NCBI GenBank assembly: GCA_020723305.1
Contig: DYJC01000001.1
Span: 186,001 to 250,000, forward strand
From: Desulfosudis oleivorans
GTDB taxonomy: Bacteria > Desulfobacterota > Desulfobacteria > Desulfobacterales > SURF-7
DNA: 64,000 nt
Direction of reading: 5' to 3'
Numbering within the stretch: position 1 is the stretch's first letter; each line of letters starts with the position of its first letter. The position numbers and the translations under genes were made by a program. The notes beneath the pieces were generated by a model. The model saw only the letters and a list, made by a program, of their open reading frames with translations. It made no database searches and was not told the DNA's origin. Positions 38,858 through 48,956 of this stretch are shown here, in pieces.

Positions 38858-40318
38858 ATGGGTAATAAAATTCTTATCAATGCAGTTGATATGGAAGAAT
38901 GCAGAATTGCTATTGTTAAAGACAATAAACTGGAAGAATTTCACATTGAAACCACATCCAAAGCCATAACCAGAAGCAATATATATAAAGGTATTATTAC
39001 CAGAATCGAGCCAAGCCTTCAGGCTGTTTTTGTTGATTATGGAGAAGAACGACACGGCTTTCTACAACAGAGCGAGATTCACAGCGACTATTTTATCGAC
39101 AGCAGCTCCGGCGACCGAACATTGCAAAAGATCGTAAGAAAAGGCCAGGAGATTCTCGTACAGATTACCAAAGATCCAATGCTGAATAAAGGGGCCATGC
39201 TGAGTACCTTCATCTCTTTGCCCGGAAGGCATACCGTGCTGATGCCCGGCAGCACAACCATTGGTATTTCGAGAAAAATAGAAGATGAAAATGAACGCAA
39301 ACGCCTGAAGGAAATCATTGCGGAAATGCTGCCGGAAGAGTTCGGCCTGATTGTCCGTACTGCTGGAGAAAGCTGCACCAAAACACTTCTCTCAAAAGAT
39401 ATCCGATATCTCCTGCGCCTCTGGAAAAATATCAAAAAAAAGGCAGTTGAACAAAAAGCCCCGAGTCTGCTCTATAAAGACAGGAACCTTGCAGTAAGAT
39501 CGATCCGTGACTACTTTACCCCGGAGACGGATGAAATTCTGATTGATGACCAATCCGTATACCGGGATATTAAAACCTTTATGAGTATCATCTCTCCGAA
39601 ACAGGTCCAGATTATCAAACATTTCAAGAGCGACAAACCTATTTTTTCAAAATATCAACTTGAGGACCAGATCTCCTCTATTTTCGAGAACCGGGTACAA
39701 TTGAAATCCGGGGGTTCCATTGTGCTGAATCCAACCGAAGCGCTTGTTGCTATTGACGTGAATTCCGGAAAAGCGACCCGAAAAGAATCCATTGAAGAGA
39801 CCGCTTTTCAGACCAATATGGAAGCTGCAGAAGAGATTGCAAGGCAACTCCGGCTTCGAGACTTAGGGGGGCTGATTGTGATCGATTTCATTGACATGCG
39901 GGATCAGAAACACAGGGTTCAGATACAGAATGCCATTAAAACATTCTTAAAAGAAGATAAAGCCAGAACAAAGGTCGGCATTATCTCAAAATTCGGCCTT
40001 ATGGAAATGTCAAGACAGAGAATCAACCCTTCCATTGAATCCGGAAGCTATGTAAAATGTTCTCACTGCAAAGGTAAAGGCCTCATCCCATCCGTGGAAA
40101 CACTTGGCGTTTCCGTGTTGCGGAAACTCCGATTGGCCACCATGAAAACAAATGATACCAATGTCACGGTTACGGTTCCCATGAATGTATCCTCCTACCT
40201 CCTGAACAGAAAAAGAAGCGAAATACAGAATCTGGAAATGCGGCTTGACATTCGAATCGCAATTGAAGGTGACCCTGAAATGATTCCGGGTGACAGCAAA
40301 ATCGTTTGTGATTCATAA
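38858..40318 (+). CDS. rng: Ribonuclease G (RNase E/G family)
   Basis: 486 residues. The S1-like domain (NIYKGIITRIEPSLQAVFVDYGEERHGFLQQSEI) is followed by the RNase H-like/DNase I-like catalytic core with the metal-binding region EALVAIDVNSGKATR and GGLIVIDFIDMRD. The zinc link C-S-H-C and the C-terminal small domain are present (YVKCSHCKGKGLIPS). It lacks the long RNase E scaffold tail, so it is the G type, an endonuclease of rRNA maturation and mRNA decay. RNase E/G often limit their own mRNA through the 5' leader; here the leader is about 90 bases. Confidence 0.95.
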   Translation: MGNKILINAVDMEECRIAIVKDNKLEEFHIETTSKAITRSNIYKGIITRIEPSLQAVFVDYGEERHGFLQQSEIHSDYFIDSSSGDRTLQKIVRKGQEILVQITKDPMLNKGAMLSTFISLPGRHTVLMPGSTTIGISRKIEDENERKRLKEIIAEMLPEEFGLIVRTAGESCTKTLLSKDIRYLLRLWKNIKKKAVEQKAPSLLYKDRNLAVRSIRDYFTPETDEILIDDQSVYRDIKTFMSIISPKQVQIIKHFKSDKPIFSKYQLEDQISSIFENRVQLKSGGSIVLNPTEALVAIDVNSGKATRKESIEETAFQTNMEAAEEIARQLRLRDLGGLIVIDFIDMRDQKHRVQIQNAIKTFLKEDKARTKVGIISKFGLMEMSRQRINPSIESGSYVKCSHCKGKGLIPSVETLGVSVLRKLRLATMKTNDTNVTVTVPMNVSSYLLNRKRSEIQNLEMRLDIRIAIEGDPEMIPGDSKIVCDS

Positions 40319-40372
40319 CTTACCTCTATAATATAGAATTTTATTTTCCATGAAGAATATATCCACCCTGTA

Positions 40373-40401
40373 TTGACACCGGGATCTGATTGCTGTATCA
40401 G
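40373..40401 (+). promoter_or_regulatory. Possible sigma-70 promoter for yajC-secDF
   Basis: TTGACA (40373-40378), a 17-base spacer and TATCAG (40396-40401), about 90 bases before yajC. The -10 box is only moderate. Confidence 0.5.
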
Positions 40402-40492
40402 TGGTGTCGACCCGTGTTCAACACAGAGAAAGTGACATGTTTTTCATAACTAAAAAAGAAACGGTTTTGTTAAAATATAAGGAGGAATCATC

Positions 40493-40831
40493 TTGTTTAA
40501 TATAGCATATGCAATGGGAACCGGAGGGGCGACCGGAGGCGCTGGAAGCGGAGGTGGATTGACCGCTTTTGTACCGTTGATTTTAATGTTCGCCATTTTT
40601 TATTTTCTGTTGATCAGACCCCAGCAGAAAAAAGCCAAAGAACATCAAAATATGATCAACTCTGTAAAAAAGGGCGACCGTGTGATTACCAGCGGAGGGA
40701 TTCACGGCCGGATCACAGCGGTTGATGACACTACCATCACCCTTGAAGTTGCCGAAAAGGTAAGAATCAAGGTTTCAAGAGGTAATATCGGAACAGTCAG
40801 TCCAGGATCAGCTTCAGCGGAAAAAGAATAA
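40493..40831 (+). CDS. yajC: Preprotein translocase subunit YajC
   Basis: 112 residues. A Gly-rich N-terminus and one transmembrane helix (FVPLILMFAIFYFLLI) lead to the signature RPQQKKAKEHQNMINSVKKGDRVITSGGIHGRI. It associates with SecDF-YidC at the inner membrane. The start codon is TTG, preceded by AAGGAGG 8 bases upstream. It is the first gene of yajC-secD-secF. Confidence 0.95.
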   Translation: MFNIAYAMGTGGATGGAGSGGGLTAFVPLILMFAIFYFLLIRPQQKKAKEHQNMINSVKKGDRVITSGGIHGRITAVDDTTITLEVAEKVRIKVSRGNIGTVSPGSASAEKE

Positions 40832-40907
40832 ATTCCCATTTACCGGATCAAGGGCTAACCATTCTGAAATAGGAATAGAAATACGGATTGAAGAAAGGAA
40901 ATGAGCT

Positions 40908-42503
40908 TTGAAGAATCTTTCATGGAGACTCTATGTTGTGCCTGTGGTGATTGTTGTCACGTTGATCTATCTGTTTCCGACAATCCACATGGCCATTAAC
41001 AAAACCGAGCAACCCACGGTATGGCCGAATAAACAGATCAACCTGGGCCTTGATTTACAAGGCGGCATGCATCTTGTTCTGGAAGTTGAGACAGAAAAAG
41101 CAGTTGAACGGCAGATTGAGACAATGACGCAGGAAATCAAAACGCTTCTTCGAACTGCCCATATCAAACACTCCGGAGTGCGGTCAGCCGGAAAAAACAG
41201 GATTGAAATAACCATAAAAGAAGAGATGGTTGAACCATTTAATGAATTTTTAAATAAAGAATACAAGGAACTAGAAGTTAAATCCGAATCCAGAAACAGT
41301 GAAACTGTTTTTCTTCTTTCCCTTCCCGGACAGGAAGTGGAATATCTGAAAAAAATGGCAATTGAACAGGCCATTGAAACCATTCGAAACCGGATTGATG
41401 AATTTGGTGTGAGCGAACCGGACATCCGGCTTCAGGGAGACAACCAAATCCTGATTCAGCTTCCGGGCATCAAGGATACAAACCGGGCAAAAAGCCTGAT
41501 CGGCAGGACTGCCCTTCTGGAGTTCCGGCTTGTGGATGAGGAGGGGGATGTGTCTGCGGCTGTCAATGGCAGCATTCCACCCGGAAGCGAGCTTCTCTAT
41601 GAAACCCGTAAAAACAGGGAAACCGGCCAGACCACAAAAACACCCATGCTGATCAAAAAGAGAACCTCTTTGACCGGCGCGGATCTTACCGATGCAAAAG
41701 TCCAGATTGACTCCCAATATAATGAACCTCATGTTGCCATGACTTTCAGCAAAAAAGGCGGCCGGATCTTCGAACGGATAACAGGAGAGAATGTAAATAA
41801 AAGGCTGGCCATTGTACTGGATAATACCATTTATTCCGCACCCAATATCCGGTCCAAGATATCCGGTGGCAGTGCAATTATCGAGGGCAATTTCACGATG
41901 GAGGAAGCCCGCGATCTGGCTATCATACTGCGGGCCGGTGCCCTTCCCGCTCCGGTAAATATTGTCGAAGAAAGAACCGTCGGCCCTTCCCTTGGACAGG
42001 ATTCCATCAACAAAAGTTTGCTTTCCGGTTATATCGGCAGCGTTATTGCGATCGTGTTCCTGATTATGTATTACAAAGGTTCCGGAGTCATTGCAGTCAT
42101 TGCCCTGATCTTCAATATGATCATGCTGCTTGGAGGCTTGGCCGCTTTTCAGGCCACACTGACGCTTCCCGGTATCGCCGGTATTATTCTTACCATCGGC
42201 ATGGCGGTGGATTCGAATGTTTTGATTTTTGAACGTATCCGGGAAGAATTAAGGCTCGGAAAAACACCCCTGGCTGCCCTGAATGCCGGTTTTGACCGGG
42301 CGACACTGACGATTCTGGATTCTAACATCACAACCCTGATTGTCGCTTTTGTGCTGTTTCAATATGGAACCGGGCCTGTGAAAGGTTTTGCTGTCACACT
42401 GACTATGGGTATTCTCATCAGTCTGTTTACAGCCCTTATTCTCACGCGGCTGATTTTTGATTACTTTCTGGTTGTACGGCGAGCAAAAAGCATTAGCATT
42501 TAA
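40908..42503 (+). CDS. secD: Protein-export membrane protein SecD
   Basis: 531 residues. One N-terminal transmembrane helix, then the motif INLGLDLQGGMHLVLEVE, a large periplasmic region (P1 head), and five C-terminal helices with GIAGIILTIGMAVDSNVLIFERIREEL. It uses the proton gradient to pull exported proteins through SecYEG. The start is TTG (40908), with AAAGGAAA 7 bases upstream. It is followed by secF after 55 bases. Confidence 0.97.
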   Translation: MKNLSWRLYVVPVVIVVTLIYLFPTIHMAINKTEQPTVWPNKQINLGLDLQGGMHLVLEVETEKAVERQIETMTQEIKTLLRTAHIKHSGVRSAGKNRIEITIKEEMVEPFNEFLNKEYKELEVKSESRNSETVFLLSLPGQEVEYLKKMAIEQAIETIRNRIDEFGVSEPDIRLQGDNQILIQLPGIKDTNRAKSLIGRTALLEFRLVDEEGDVSAAVNGSIPPGSELLYETRKNRETGQTTKTPMLIKKRTSLTGADLTDAKVQIDSQYNEPHVAMTFSKKGGRIFERITGENVNKRLAIVLDNTIYSAPNIRSKISGGSAIIEGNFTMEEARDLAIILRAGALPAPVNIVEERTVGPSLGQDSINKSLLSGYIGSVIAIVFLIMYYKGSGVIAVIALIFNMIMLLGGLAAFQATLTLPGIAGIILTIGMAVDSNVLIFERIREELRLGKTPLAALNAGFDRATLTILDSNITTLIVAFVLFQYGTGPVKGFAVTLTMGILISLFTALILTRLIFDYFLVVRRAKSISI

Positions 42504-42558
42504 AGAATTACTCATTATCAATCGATATGGATCAGACGATATGTAAAGGAATGAATAA

Positions 42559-43587
42559 ATGCAGTTCATCAAAGCCAATATTAATATAAACTTCATCGGC
42601 AACCGTAAACTCGGTTATGCTCTCTCTGTTTTGCTGATTGTGATCAGTATCGGATCGCTGATCATCAATAAAGGCCTTAAATATGGTGTTGATTTTGCCG
42701 GAGGCTCGCTTCTTCAGGTAAAATTTGATCATACCGTTAAAATCGATGATATTCAATCCGGCCTCAATGCCATTGGTCTGGAAAAAACCTCTGTCCAGCA
42801 GTTTGGTGATGAAAACGGGAATGAGTATCTGGTCCGCACCAATACCCCCATAAACACATCCGAAGGTTTTTCCACCCGCATTGAACAAGCTCTTACAAAA
42901 TCAACCGGCAAGGGTTCCCATATCCTCCGGGTAGAGATGGTCGGCCCCCAGGTTGGAAAAGATTTGAGGGGAAAAGCGCTGTTTGCGATTTTTTTCTCAC
43001 TCTTGTTCACGGCCATTTATATCTCAGGCCGTTTCGAACTTAAATGGATCCTGAGCGGCGTCATTGCTGCTGCGTTGTTCAGCGCTGTTTCGATCCTGTC
43101 GATTTTTAATGTAAGCATCCCCATCCTGATTGCCGCCGCCCTGCTGATAACCCTCGTTCTTTTCTGGGTTCTGGGATTAAAATATGCCCTGGGAGCGATT
43201 ATTGCGCTTATACATGATGTTTTGATCACAGTGGGAGCGTTCTCTGTTCTTGGGAAAGAGTTTACACTGCCGATCATTGCAGCGCTGCTCACTATTATCG
43301 GTTATTCATTGAATGATACGATCATTGTTTTTGACCGTATTCGTGAAAATCTGAAAAAACAACAAAAAGATACCCTTGACATCACCATCAACAGAAGCAT
43401 TAACGAAACCTTAAGCCGAACCTTGCTGACTTCTCTGACAACGCTGTTTTCCGTAATCGCTCTGTATATTTTCGGAGGCGGAATCATTCATGATTTTGCC
43501 TTTGCCATGATTGTCGGAATTTTGGTTGGAACCTATTCTTCCATATTTATTGCCAGCCCGATACTGCTCGCGTGGCAGGAGGAGTGA
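42559..43587 (+). CDS. secF: Protein-export membrane protein SecF
   Basis: 342 residues with six transmembrane helices. Motifs: [14 protein letters not shown] after the first helix and [22 protein letters not shown] in the fourth-fifth helix region, then [26 protein letters not shown]. Partner of SecD in post-translocational pulling. AAAGGA lies upstream of the ATG. Confidence 0.97.
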   Translation: MQFIKANININFIGNRKLGYALSVLLIVISIGSLIINKGLKYGVDFAGGSLLQVKFDHTVKIDDIQSGLNAIGLEKTSVQQFGDENGNEYLVRTNTPINTSEGFSTRIEQALTKSTGKGSHILRVEMVGPQVGKDLRGKALFAIFFSLLFTAIYISGRFELKWILSGVIAAALFSAVSILSIFNVSIPILIAAALLITLVLFWVLGLKYALGAIIALIHDVLITVGAFSVLGKEFTLPIIAALLTIIGYSLNDTIIVFDRIRENLKKQQKDTLDITINRSINETLSRTLLTSLTTLFSVIALYIFGGGIIHDFAFAMIVGILVGTYSSIFIASPILLAWQEE

Positions 43588-43697
43588 ATGGTATAATAAA
43601 ACCCTTCACATAGAACAGGACGGGCGGATTTGATGGACATGTAATTCATTCCACTTGTTTTCGTAAGTTTCGATAAACAGGATACATGAGGACGCCT

Positions 43698-44510
43698 ATG
43701 AAAAAATCTTTCCAGACTCCTTTGCGCAGAAAGTTGTCATGGTCTTGCCTTCTGTTAATTTTTTTATCCGGCTGTCCGGTTCTGTTTCAATCGTGTGCTG
43801 CGGTAAATCCACAACCCCAGGAAGAGTTTCAGATTACACTGCTTGAAAAGCAGATCCAGGAGATGGATAAAAAACTGGATGAAATCTATCATCGGGTTTC
43901 CATTATTCAATTCATGCTCGATAATCATGAAAGGAAAATGAAAGACCTTGAAAAATCAGGCGTAATCAAAAGCAGTTCAATTGAGGAGACGCCACTTCAG
44001 GAAGAATCCATCACCAGATCGAACTCTTCTGAAATAGTACAGGAGCAGCCGCTTTCGGAACAAAATCAGGAACCAAACCCTCAGCCACCGCCGGAAGTGC
44101 CTGGAACAACCGAATCATCCAGGCACTTATCCAATGAAGCCCCGGAAACATTATATAACAATGCGCTCGCCTCATATAAAAAAGCGGATTATGAAAAAGC
44201 AGCCTCTGCTTTCATCTCTTTTTCCGACAAATTTCCGAATCACGATCTTGCGGATAATTCACTTTATTGGGCCGGGGAATGCTATTATGCCAAAAAGAAC
44301 TATTCCGCCGCCATCCTTTCCTTTAAAAAAGTAGTCACCCGCTATCCGGAAGGAAGTAAAATACCGGATGCATTTCTCAAAACAGGATATTCGTATCTGT
44401 CTATGGGCGATAAAGGAAATGCGCGGTTATTTCTAAAAAAAGTGATTGAAAACTTTCCCTTCAGCCCGGCCGGTTCAAAAGCGGAGGAGATGTTAAAACG
44501 GATAAGATAA
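43698..44510 (+). CDS. cpoB: Tol-Pal system protein YbgF/CpoB-like lipoprotein
   Basis: 270 residues from the ATG at 43698 (GAGG 6 bases upstream). The N-terminus is a lipoprotein-type signal with two candidate lipoboxes (LSGC, FQSC). A coiled coil follows (LEKQIQEMDKKLDEIYHRVSIIQFMLDNHERKMKDLEKSG), then a Pro/Gln/Glu linker and three C-terminal TPRs (LYNNALASYKKADYEKAASAFISFSDKFPNHDLADNSLYWAGECYY), the YbgF layout. In E. coli CpoB links Tol-Pal with peptidoglycan synthesis. No tol or pal genes are adjacent here. Confidence 0.88.
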   Translation: MKKSFQTPLRRKLSWSCLLLIFLSGCPVLFQSCAAVNPQPQEEFQITLLEKQIQEMDKKLDEIYHRVSIIQFMLDNHERKMKDLEKSGVIKSSSIEETPLQEESITRSNSSEIVQEQPLSEQNQEPNPQPPPEVPGTTESSRHLSNEAPETLYNNALASYKKADYEKAASAFISFSDKFPNHDLADNSLYWAGECYYAKKNYSAAILSFKKVVTRYPEGSKIPDAFLKTGYSYLSMGDKGNARLFLKKVIENFPFSPAGSKAEEMLKRIR

Positions 44511-44520
44511 ACCATTCCTT

Positions 44521-45630
44521 ATGAATACTGTTCTACAGTGGTTTTCACTTAAAAATGTAAAAGGCGTCGGTAATCATCTCATTAAAAAATTGATTGGCCG
44601 GTTTCAATTTCCCGAAAATATTTTCAAGGTCTCGATAGAGGAATTAGCTCGGATTCCGGGCATTTCCTATCCTGTTGCAAAGGCAATCCTTCATAAAAAA
44701 ATTACGGATCTTGAAAAACAGGAATTTGAATCCGTATGTGAAAAAGGCATCCGGATCATCACAATGGTTGATGAAAACTATCCTCCTTTGCTGCTTCAGA
44801 TCCCTGATCCCCCGCCGTTTCTCTATGTATTGGGTAATCTAGAAAAATCAGCCGTACACTTGGCGATAGTCGGATCACGGGATGCTACCCGATACGGAAT
44901 CACAACGGCAAAACAATTGAGCCGGGAATTGGTTCATCATGGCATATCCATTGTCAGCGGGATGGCCAGAGGCATTGACACCGCAGCACACGATGGAGCG
45001 ATTGAGGCAAACGGTCACACTGTCGCGGTGTTAGGGTGCGGCGTCGATGTTGTCTATCCACCGGAAAATCGATCCCTTTTCCAGAAAATCAGGGAGACCG
45101 GAGCCGTGATCTCTGAGTTCCCGCTCCATGCAAACCCGGAACCATACCATTTCCCTTTACGAAACAGAATTATATCCGGAATGTCGGTTGGTACAATCGT
45201 TGTTGAAGCTGCCATGAAAAGCGGATCACTCATCACGGCAAAACTTGCGGCAGATCAGGGACGTGAGGTTTTTGCCGTTCCCGGATCCATCCATTCCTTT
45301 AAAAGTTCCGGTACACATAACCTTCTGAAGCAGGGTGCGAAACTGGTGGAAACCGCAGCAGACGTTCTTGAAGAGATTCAGCCATTCCTTTATCATCATG
45401 AATCATCCGGGGACTCTCCAATGGTTCAGATCAAAAAAAAACACTCAATGCTTGACTCGGAAGAGTCAATTGTGCTTAAAGCCCTTGAGCCATATCCGGT
45501 TCATTTTGATGATATTGTCCGTTCGACTGGTATTGAACCAGGAAAACTGGCTGGTATTCTTTTGAAATTTGAACTTGAAGGCATGGTAACCCAATCACCG
45601 GGCAAACATTTTTCAAGCTGTGAGGAATAA
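44521..45630 (+). CDS. dprA: DNA-processing protein DprA
   Basis: 369 residues. Helix-hairpin-helix at the N-terminus (VKGVGNHLIKKLIGRF), then the Rossmann-like core: AIVGSRDATRYG, VSGMARGIDTAAHDGAI, VLGCGVDVVYPPEN, GSLITAKLAADQGREVFAVPGS. A C-terminal winged-helix domain (DS..EESIVLKALEPYPVHFDDIVRSTG) ends it. It loads RecA on incoming single strands during transformation. It lies 10 bases after cpoB and 2 bases before topA; dprA-topA is a common pair. Confidence 0.96.
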   Translation: MNTVLQWFSLKNVKGVGNHLIKKLIGRFQFPENIFKVSIEELARIPGISYPVAKAILHKKITDLEKQEFESVCEKGIRIITMVDENYPPLLLQIPDPPPFLYVLGNLEKSAVHLAIVGSRDATRYGITTAKQLSRELVHHGISIVSGMARGIDTAAHDGAIEANGHTVAVLGCGVDVVYPPENRSLFQKIRETGAVISEFPLHANPEPYHFPLRNRIISGMSVGTIVVEAAMKSGSLITAKLAADQGREVFAVPGSIHSFKSSGTHNLLKQGAKLVETAADVLEEIQPFLYHHESSGDSPMVQIKKKHSMLDSEESIVLKALEPYPVHFDDIVRSTGIEPGKLAGILLKFELEGMVTQSPGKHFSSCEE

Positions 45631-45632
45631 AC

Positions 45633-47906
45633 GTGTCAAAACCATTAATTATCGTCGAGTCCCCAACCAAGGTGAAAACCATCAAAAAGTATATCGGGGA
45701 TCGATTTAATGTAACCGCCACTTCCGGCCATATAAAAGATTTACCCCCCAATGAAATGGGAATTGATATTGAAAATAACTTTACGCCAAAATATATCGAC
45801 ATCAAAGGGAAACAGAATGTTATCAAATCCCTGAAAGCCGCGGCTGCCAATGCAACCGATGTTTATCTGGCTCCTGACCCGGATCGGGAGGGAGAAGCCA
45901 TTGCCTATCACACTGCGGATATCCTGAAAAAAAAGGGTCGGAATTTTTATCGGGTGCTTTTTCATGAACTGACTAAAAACGGTATTGATGAAGGAATCCG
46001 CTCTGTTCACAAACTGAATCAGGATAAATATGATGCTCAGCAAACCCGCCGAATTCTCGACAGGCTTGTCGGATATCAGATTTCACCGCTTTTATGGAGA
46101 AAAGTGCAGGGCGGATTAAGCGCCGGACGGGTTCAATCGGTTACTGTCCGGATGATATGTGAACGGGAACGGGCCATTCAGGCATTTACGCCTGTTGAGT
46201 ACTGGTCCATTACAGCCAACCTGGAAGGAAAATATCCGCCGGCCTTTGATGCCAAACTGATTAAAAAAAATGGAGAAAAAATTGAAATACCGGATGAAAA
46301 ACATGCCAATGAAATTCTTGAAATATTACATAACGCCGACTATTCAGTGGACAAGATCCATAATAAAACAACCAAAAGAAATCCCCTGCCCCCCTTTATC
46401 ACCAGCAAGCTTCAGCAGGAAGCCATCGGCAAGCTGCGATTTTCCGCCAAAAAAACAATGGTTGTCGCTCAGCAGCTTTATGAAGGAATTGAAATCAGTC
46501 CGGGAGAACCCACCGGTCTGATTACTTATATGCGTACGGATTCGGTAAGGATTGCCAATGATGCTGCTCTGGAAGCCCAGGATCTGATTCGGGAAAAGTT
46601 TGGACCGGAATACGGCATTGAGAGTCCTCGTTTTTTTAAAAATAAAAACAAAGCGCAGGATGCCCATGAAGCCATACGTCCGACATCGGTTTATAACACA
46701 CCGGAAAAAATGGCCCCTCATCTTGCTAAAGATCAGCATGAATTGTATACACTGATCTGGAAACGGTTTGTCGCCTCCCAGATGGCTCAGGCACTGATTG
46801 ACCAGAAATCCGTATCCATTCAATCCAATGACTTTACATTCAATGTCAGCGGATCTACGGTTAAATTCCCCGGATTCATGGCTCTCTATATATCATCGGA
46901 TGAGAGTACTGATAAAGAGCAGAAGAAACAGGTTCTTCCGGAACTCACCGAAGGGATGGCACTCAAACTGATCAAACTGGATCCCAAACAGCACTTTACA
47001 CAGCCTCCGCCCCGTTTCTCCGAGGCATCGCTGGTAAAGGAACTGGAAGAAAACGGTATTGGCCGGCCCAGCACCTATGCAACCATTCTGACCACAATCC
47101 GGGATAAAGGATATGTGGATTTTGAAAACCGGTACTTCCGGCCCAGTGAACTTGGATTTCTCGTAAACGATCTTCTGGTGGACAACTTTCCGGACATACT
47201 GGATGTTGATTTTACAGCCAAATTCGAAACCAACCTGGACCGGATCGAGATCGGTGAACTTCCCTATCTGGAAGTTCTTCGAACCTTTTATAATCAGTTT
47301 TCCCAGAAACTTGATTTTGCAAAGGAAAATATGATCAGTATAAAGGGGGTTGGTTTTCCCACAGATCTGGATTGTCCCCTGTGTCAGAAAAAGCTTCATA
47401 TCAAAGTGGGTAAAAACGGCCCCTTTCTCGCTTGTAACGGATATCCGGATTGCTCCTACTCCAGAAATTTTGCCCGGGATGAAAAAGGAAAAGTTCAGCC
47501 TGTTGAGCCTTCATTTAAGCTGGCAGAAGGTAAATACTGCGAAAAATGCAATAAGCCCATGGTTCTCAAGCAAGGTCGTTATGGAGAGTTTCTGGCCTGC
47601 TCCGGATATCCGGACTGTAAAAATACTCAATCCGTAAACGGCGGAACTTCAGGAGGGAAAAACACAGGTGTCAAATGTCCGGAAAAGGATTGCGGAGGAG
47701 ACCTTGTGGAACGAAACTCGAAACGAGGCAAGGTTTTCTATGGATGCAGCCGTTATCCGGACTGCTCTTTTGCAACCTGGGACAAACCGGTTGACCAGGT
47801 ATGTCCGCAATGTGATGCAAAATTCCTGGTTGAAAAAACCAGCAAAAAACAGGGTACTTTTTTGAAATGTGCCAATCCGGACTGTAACTTTAAAACAAAT
47901 AAATGA
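45633..47906 (+). CDS. topA: DNA topoisomerase I
   Basis: 757 residues. TOPRIM domain (LIIVESPTKVKTIKKYIG ... DPDREGEAIAYH), catalytic Tyr in GLITYMRTDSVRI, then PPRFSEASLVKELEENGIGRPSTYA. The C-terminus has four zinc ribbons of the C-x2-C...GYPDC type (CPLCQKK, CEKCNKP, CPEKDC, CPQCDAK). It relaxes negative supercoils. The start is GTG (45633), with GAGGAA about 6 bases upstream. Confidence 0.98.
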   Translation: MSKPLIIVESPTKVKTIKKYIGDRFNVTATSGHIKDLPPNEMGIDIENNFTPKYIDIKGKQNVIKSLKAAAANATDVYLAPDPDREGEAIAYHTADILKKKGRNFYRVLFHELTKNGIDEGIRSVHKLNQDKYDAQQTRRILDRLVGYQISPLLWRKVQGGLSAGRVQSVTVRMICERERAIQAFTPVEYWSITANLEGKYPPAFDAKLIKKNGEKIEIPDEKHANEILEILHNADYSVDKIHNKTTKRNPLPPFITSKLQQEAIGKLRFSAKKTMVVAQQLYEGIEISPGEPTGLITYMRTDSVRIANDAALEAQDLIREKFGPEYGIESPRFFKNKNKAQDAHEAIRPTSVYNTPEKMAPHLAKDQHELYTLIWKRFVASQMAQALIDQKSVSIQSNDFTFNVSGSTVKFPGFMALYISSDESTDKEQKKQVLPELTEGMALKLIKLDPKQHFTQPPPRFSEASLVKELEENGIGRPSTYATILTTIRDKGYVDFENRYFRPSELGFLVNDLLVDNFPDILDVDFTAKFETNLDRIEIGELPYLEVLRTFYNQFSQKLDFAKENMISIKGVGFPTDLDCPLCQKKLHIKVGKNGPFLACNGYPDCSYSRNFARDEKGKVQPVEPSFKLAEGKYCEKCNKPMVLKQGRYGEFLACSGYPDCKNTQSVNGGTSGGKNTGVKCPEKDCGGDLVERNSKRGKVFYGCSRYPDCSFATWDKPVDQVCPQCDAKFLVEKTSKKQGTFLKCANPDCNFKTNK

Positions 47907-48042
47907 TCAAATGTACATTCCCTTGCTTTATAGAAACTTGTAAGCTATAGAAGTCCTTATATTTATCATTAATGAATCCAAGGCGGCCAATTCATCCGGA
48001 AATCGTTTTGAAAAAAAACCTCTACTCAGGTATCGGGAAAGA

Positions 48043-48954
48043 ATGAAAAACAGTAAACCAATTGATATTACGCCATTTCAACATCTCTACCCGTTTCAAT
48101 CCCATTTTATGAAAAGAAACAGCATGCAGATGCATTATCTTGATGAAGGATCCGGTGATCCTGTAGTCATGCTGCATGGAAATCCAACCTGGTCATTTTA
48201 TTATCGAAGCCTTGTAAAAGGGTTGTCTGCCGGTTATCGAACCATTGTGCCGGATCACATTGGTTGCGGTCTTTCGGACAAACCGGATGAAAATCAGTAT
48301 GATTTCCGGTACCAAAGCCGGGTCGAGGACCTGGAGGCATTACTTGATCATCTTGACATTAAAAGCCGCATCACACTGGTTCTTCACGACTGGGGCGGAA
48401 TGATCGGCCTTGCCTATGCCTTGAGGAATCTGGAAAAAATCAGTCGGATCGTGATCACCAACACAACCGGTTTTTTTACTCCCGGCGGAAAAGGACTTCC
48501 GCTGCGCCTTTGGATGATCCGCCATATCGCCCCGTTTGCGACGATCGGGGTAAAGGGGTTTAATCTGTTCTCAAGGGCTGCCCTGTACATGGCCCCTTAC
48601 AAACGCCTGGCAAAAGATGTCAAAGCCGGTCTAATCGCACCTTACAACTCATGGGAAAACCGGATTGCCACATTGAAATTCGTTCAGGATATCCCTTTGA
48701 AACCAGGTGATCCCAGTTATGATCTGGGACAATATGTGGATCAGAATCTTTACAGACTTTCGGGCATCCCCAAGCTGATCTGCTGGGGGAAACACGATTT
48801 TGTTTTCACACCCGCATTTTTTGAAGAATGGAAACAAAGGTTTCCGGATGCAGAATCCCATTTTTTTACAGATGCCGGACACTATCTGCTGGAGGATGTA
48901 CCGGATAAAATTCTGCCGATTGTTCAAACTTTTTTAACAACGCATCCTGTGTAA
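48043..48954 (+). CDS. oleB: OleB-type alpha/beta hydrolase (beta-lactone decarboxylase, haloalkane-dehalogenase-like)
   Basis: 303 residues. Oxyanion motif LHGNPTWSFYYR, nucleophile Asp116 in VLHDWGGMIG, acid Asp252 in WGKHDFVF and His280 in DAGHYLLED. An Asp nucleophile with HGNPTWSF is the haloalkane-dehalogenase superfamily, which includes OleB. Because OleC- and OleD-type genes follow on the same strand, OleB is the better call: it splits the beta-lactone made by OleC into a cis-olefin and CO2. It starts about 135 bases after topA and 2 bases before the next gene. Confidence 0.85.
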   Translation: MKNSKPIDITPFQHLYPFQSHFMKRNSMQMHYLDEGSGDPVVMLHGNPTWSFYYRSLVKGLSAGYRTIVPDHIGCGLSDKPDENQYDFRYQSRVEDLEALLDHLDIKSRITLVLHDWGGMIGLAYALRNLEKISRIVITNTTGFFTPGGKGLPLRLWMIRHIAPFATIGVKGFNLFSRAALYMAPYKRLAKDVKAGLIAPYNSWENRIATLKFVQDIPLKPGDPSYDLGQYVDQNLYRLSGIPKLICWGKHDFVFTPAFFEEWKQRFPDAESHFFTDAGHYLLEDVPDKILPIVQTFLTTHPV

Positions 48955-48956
48955 CG

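Noticed and set aside
48043-48954. True haloalkane dehalogenase
   Set aside because: Catalytic residues would allow it, but the adjacent oleC- and oleD-type genes make OleB the better assignment.
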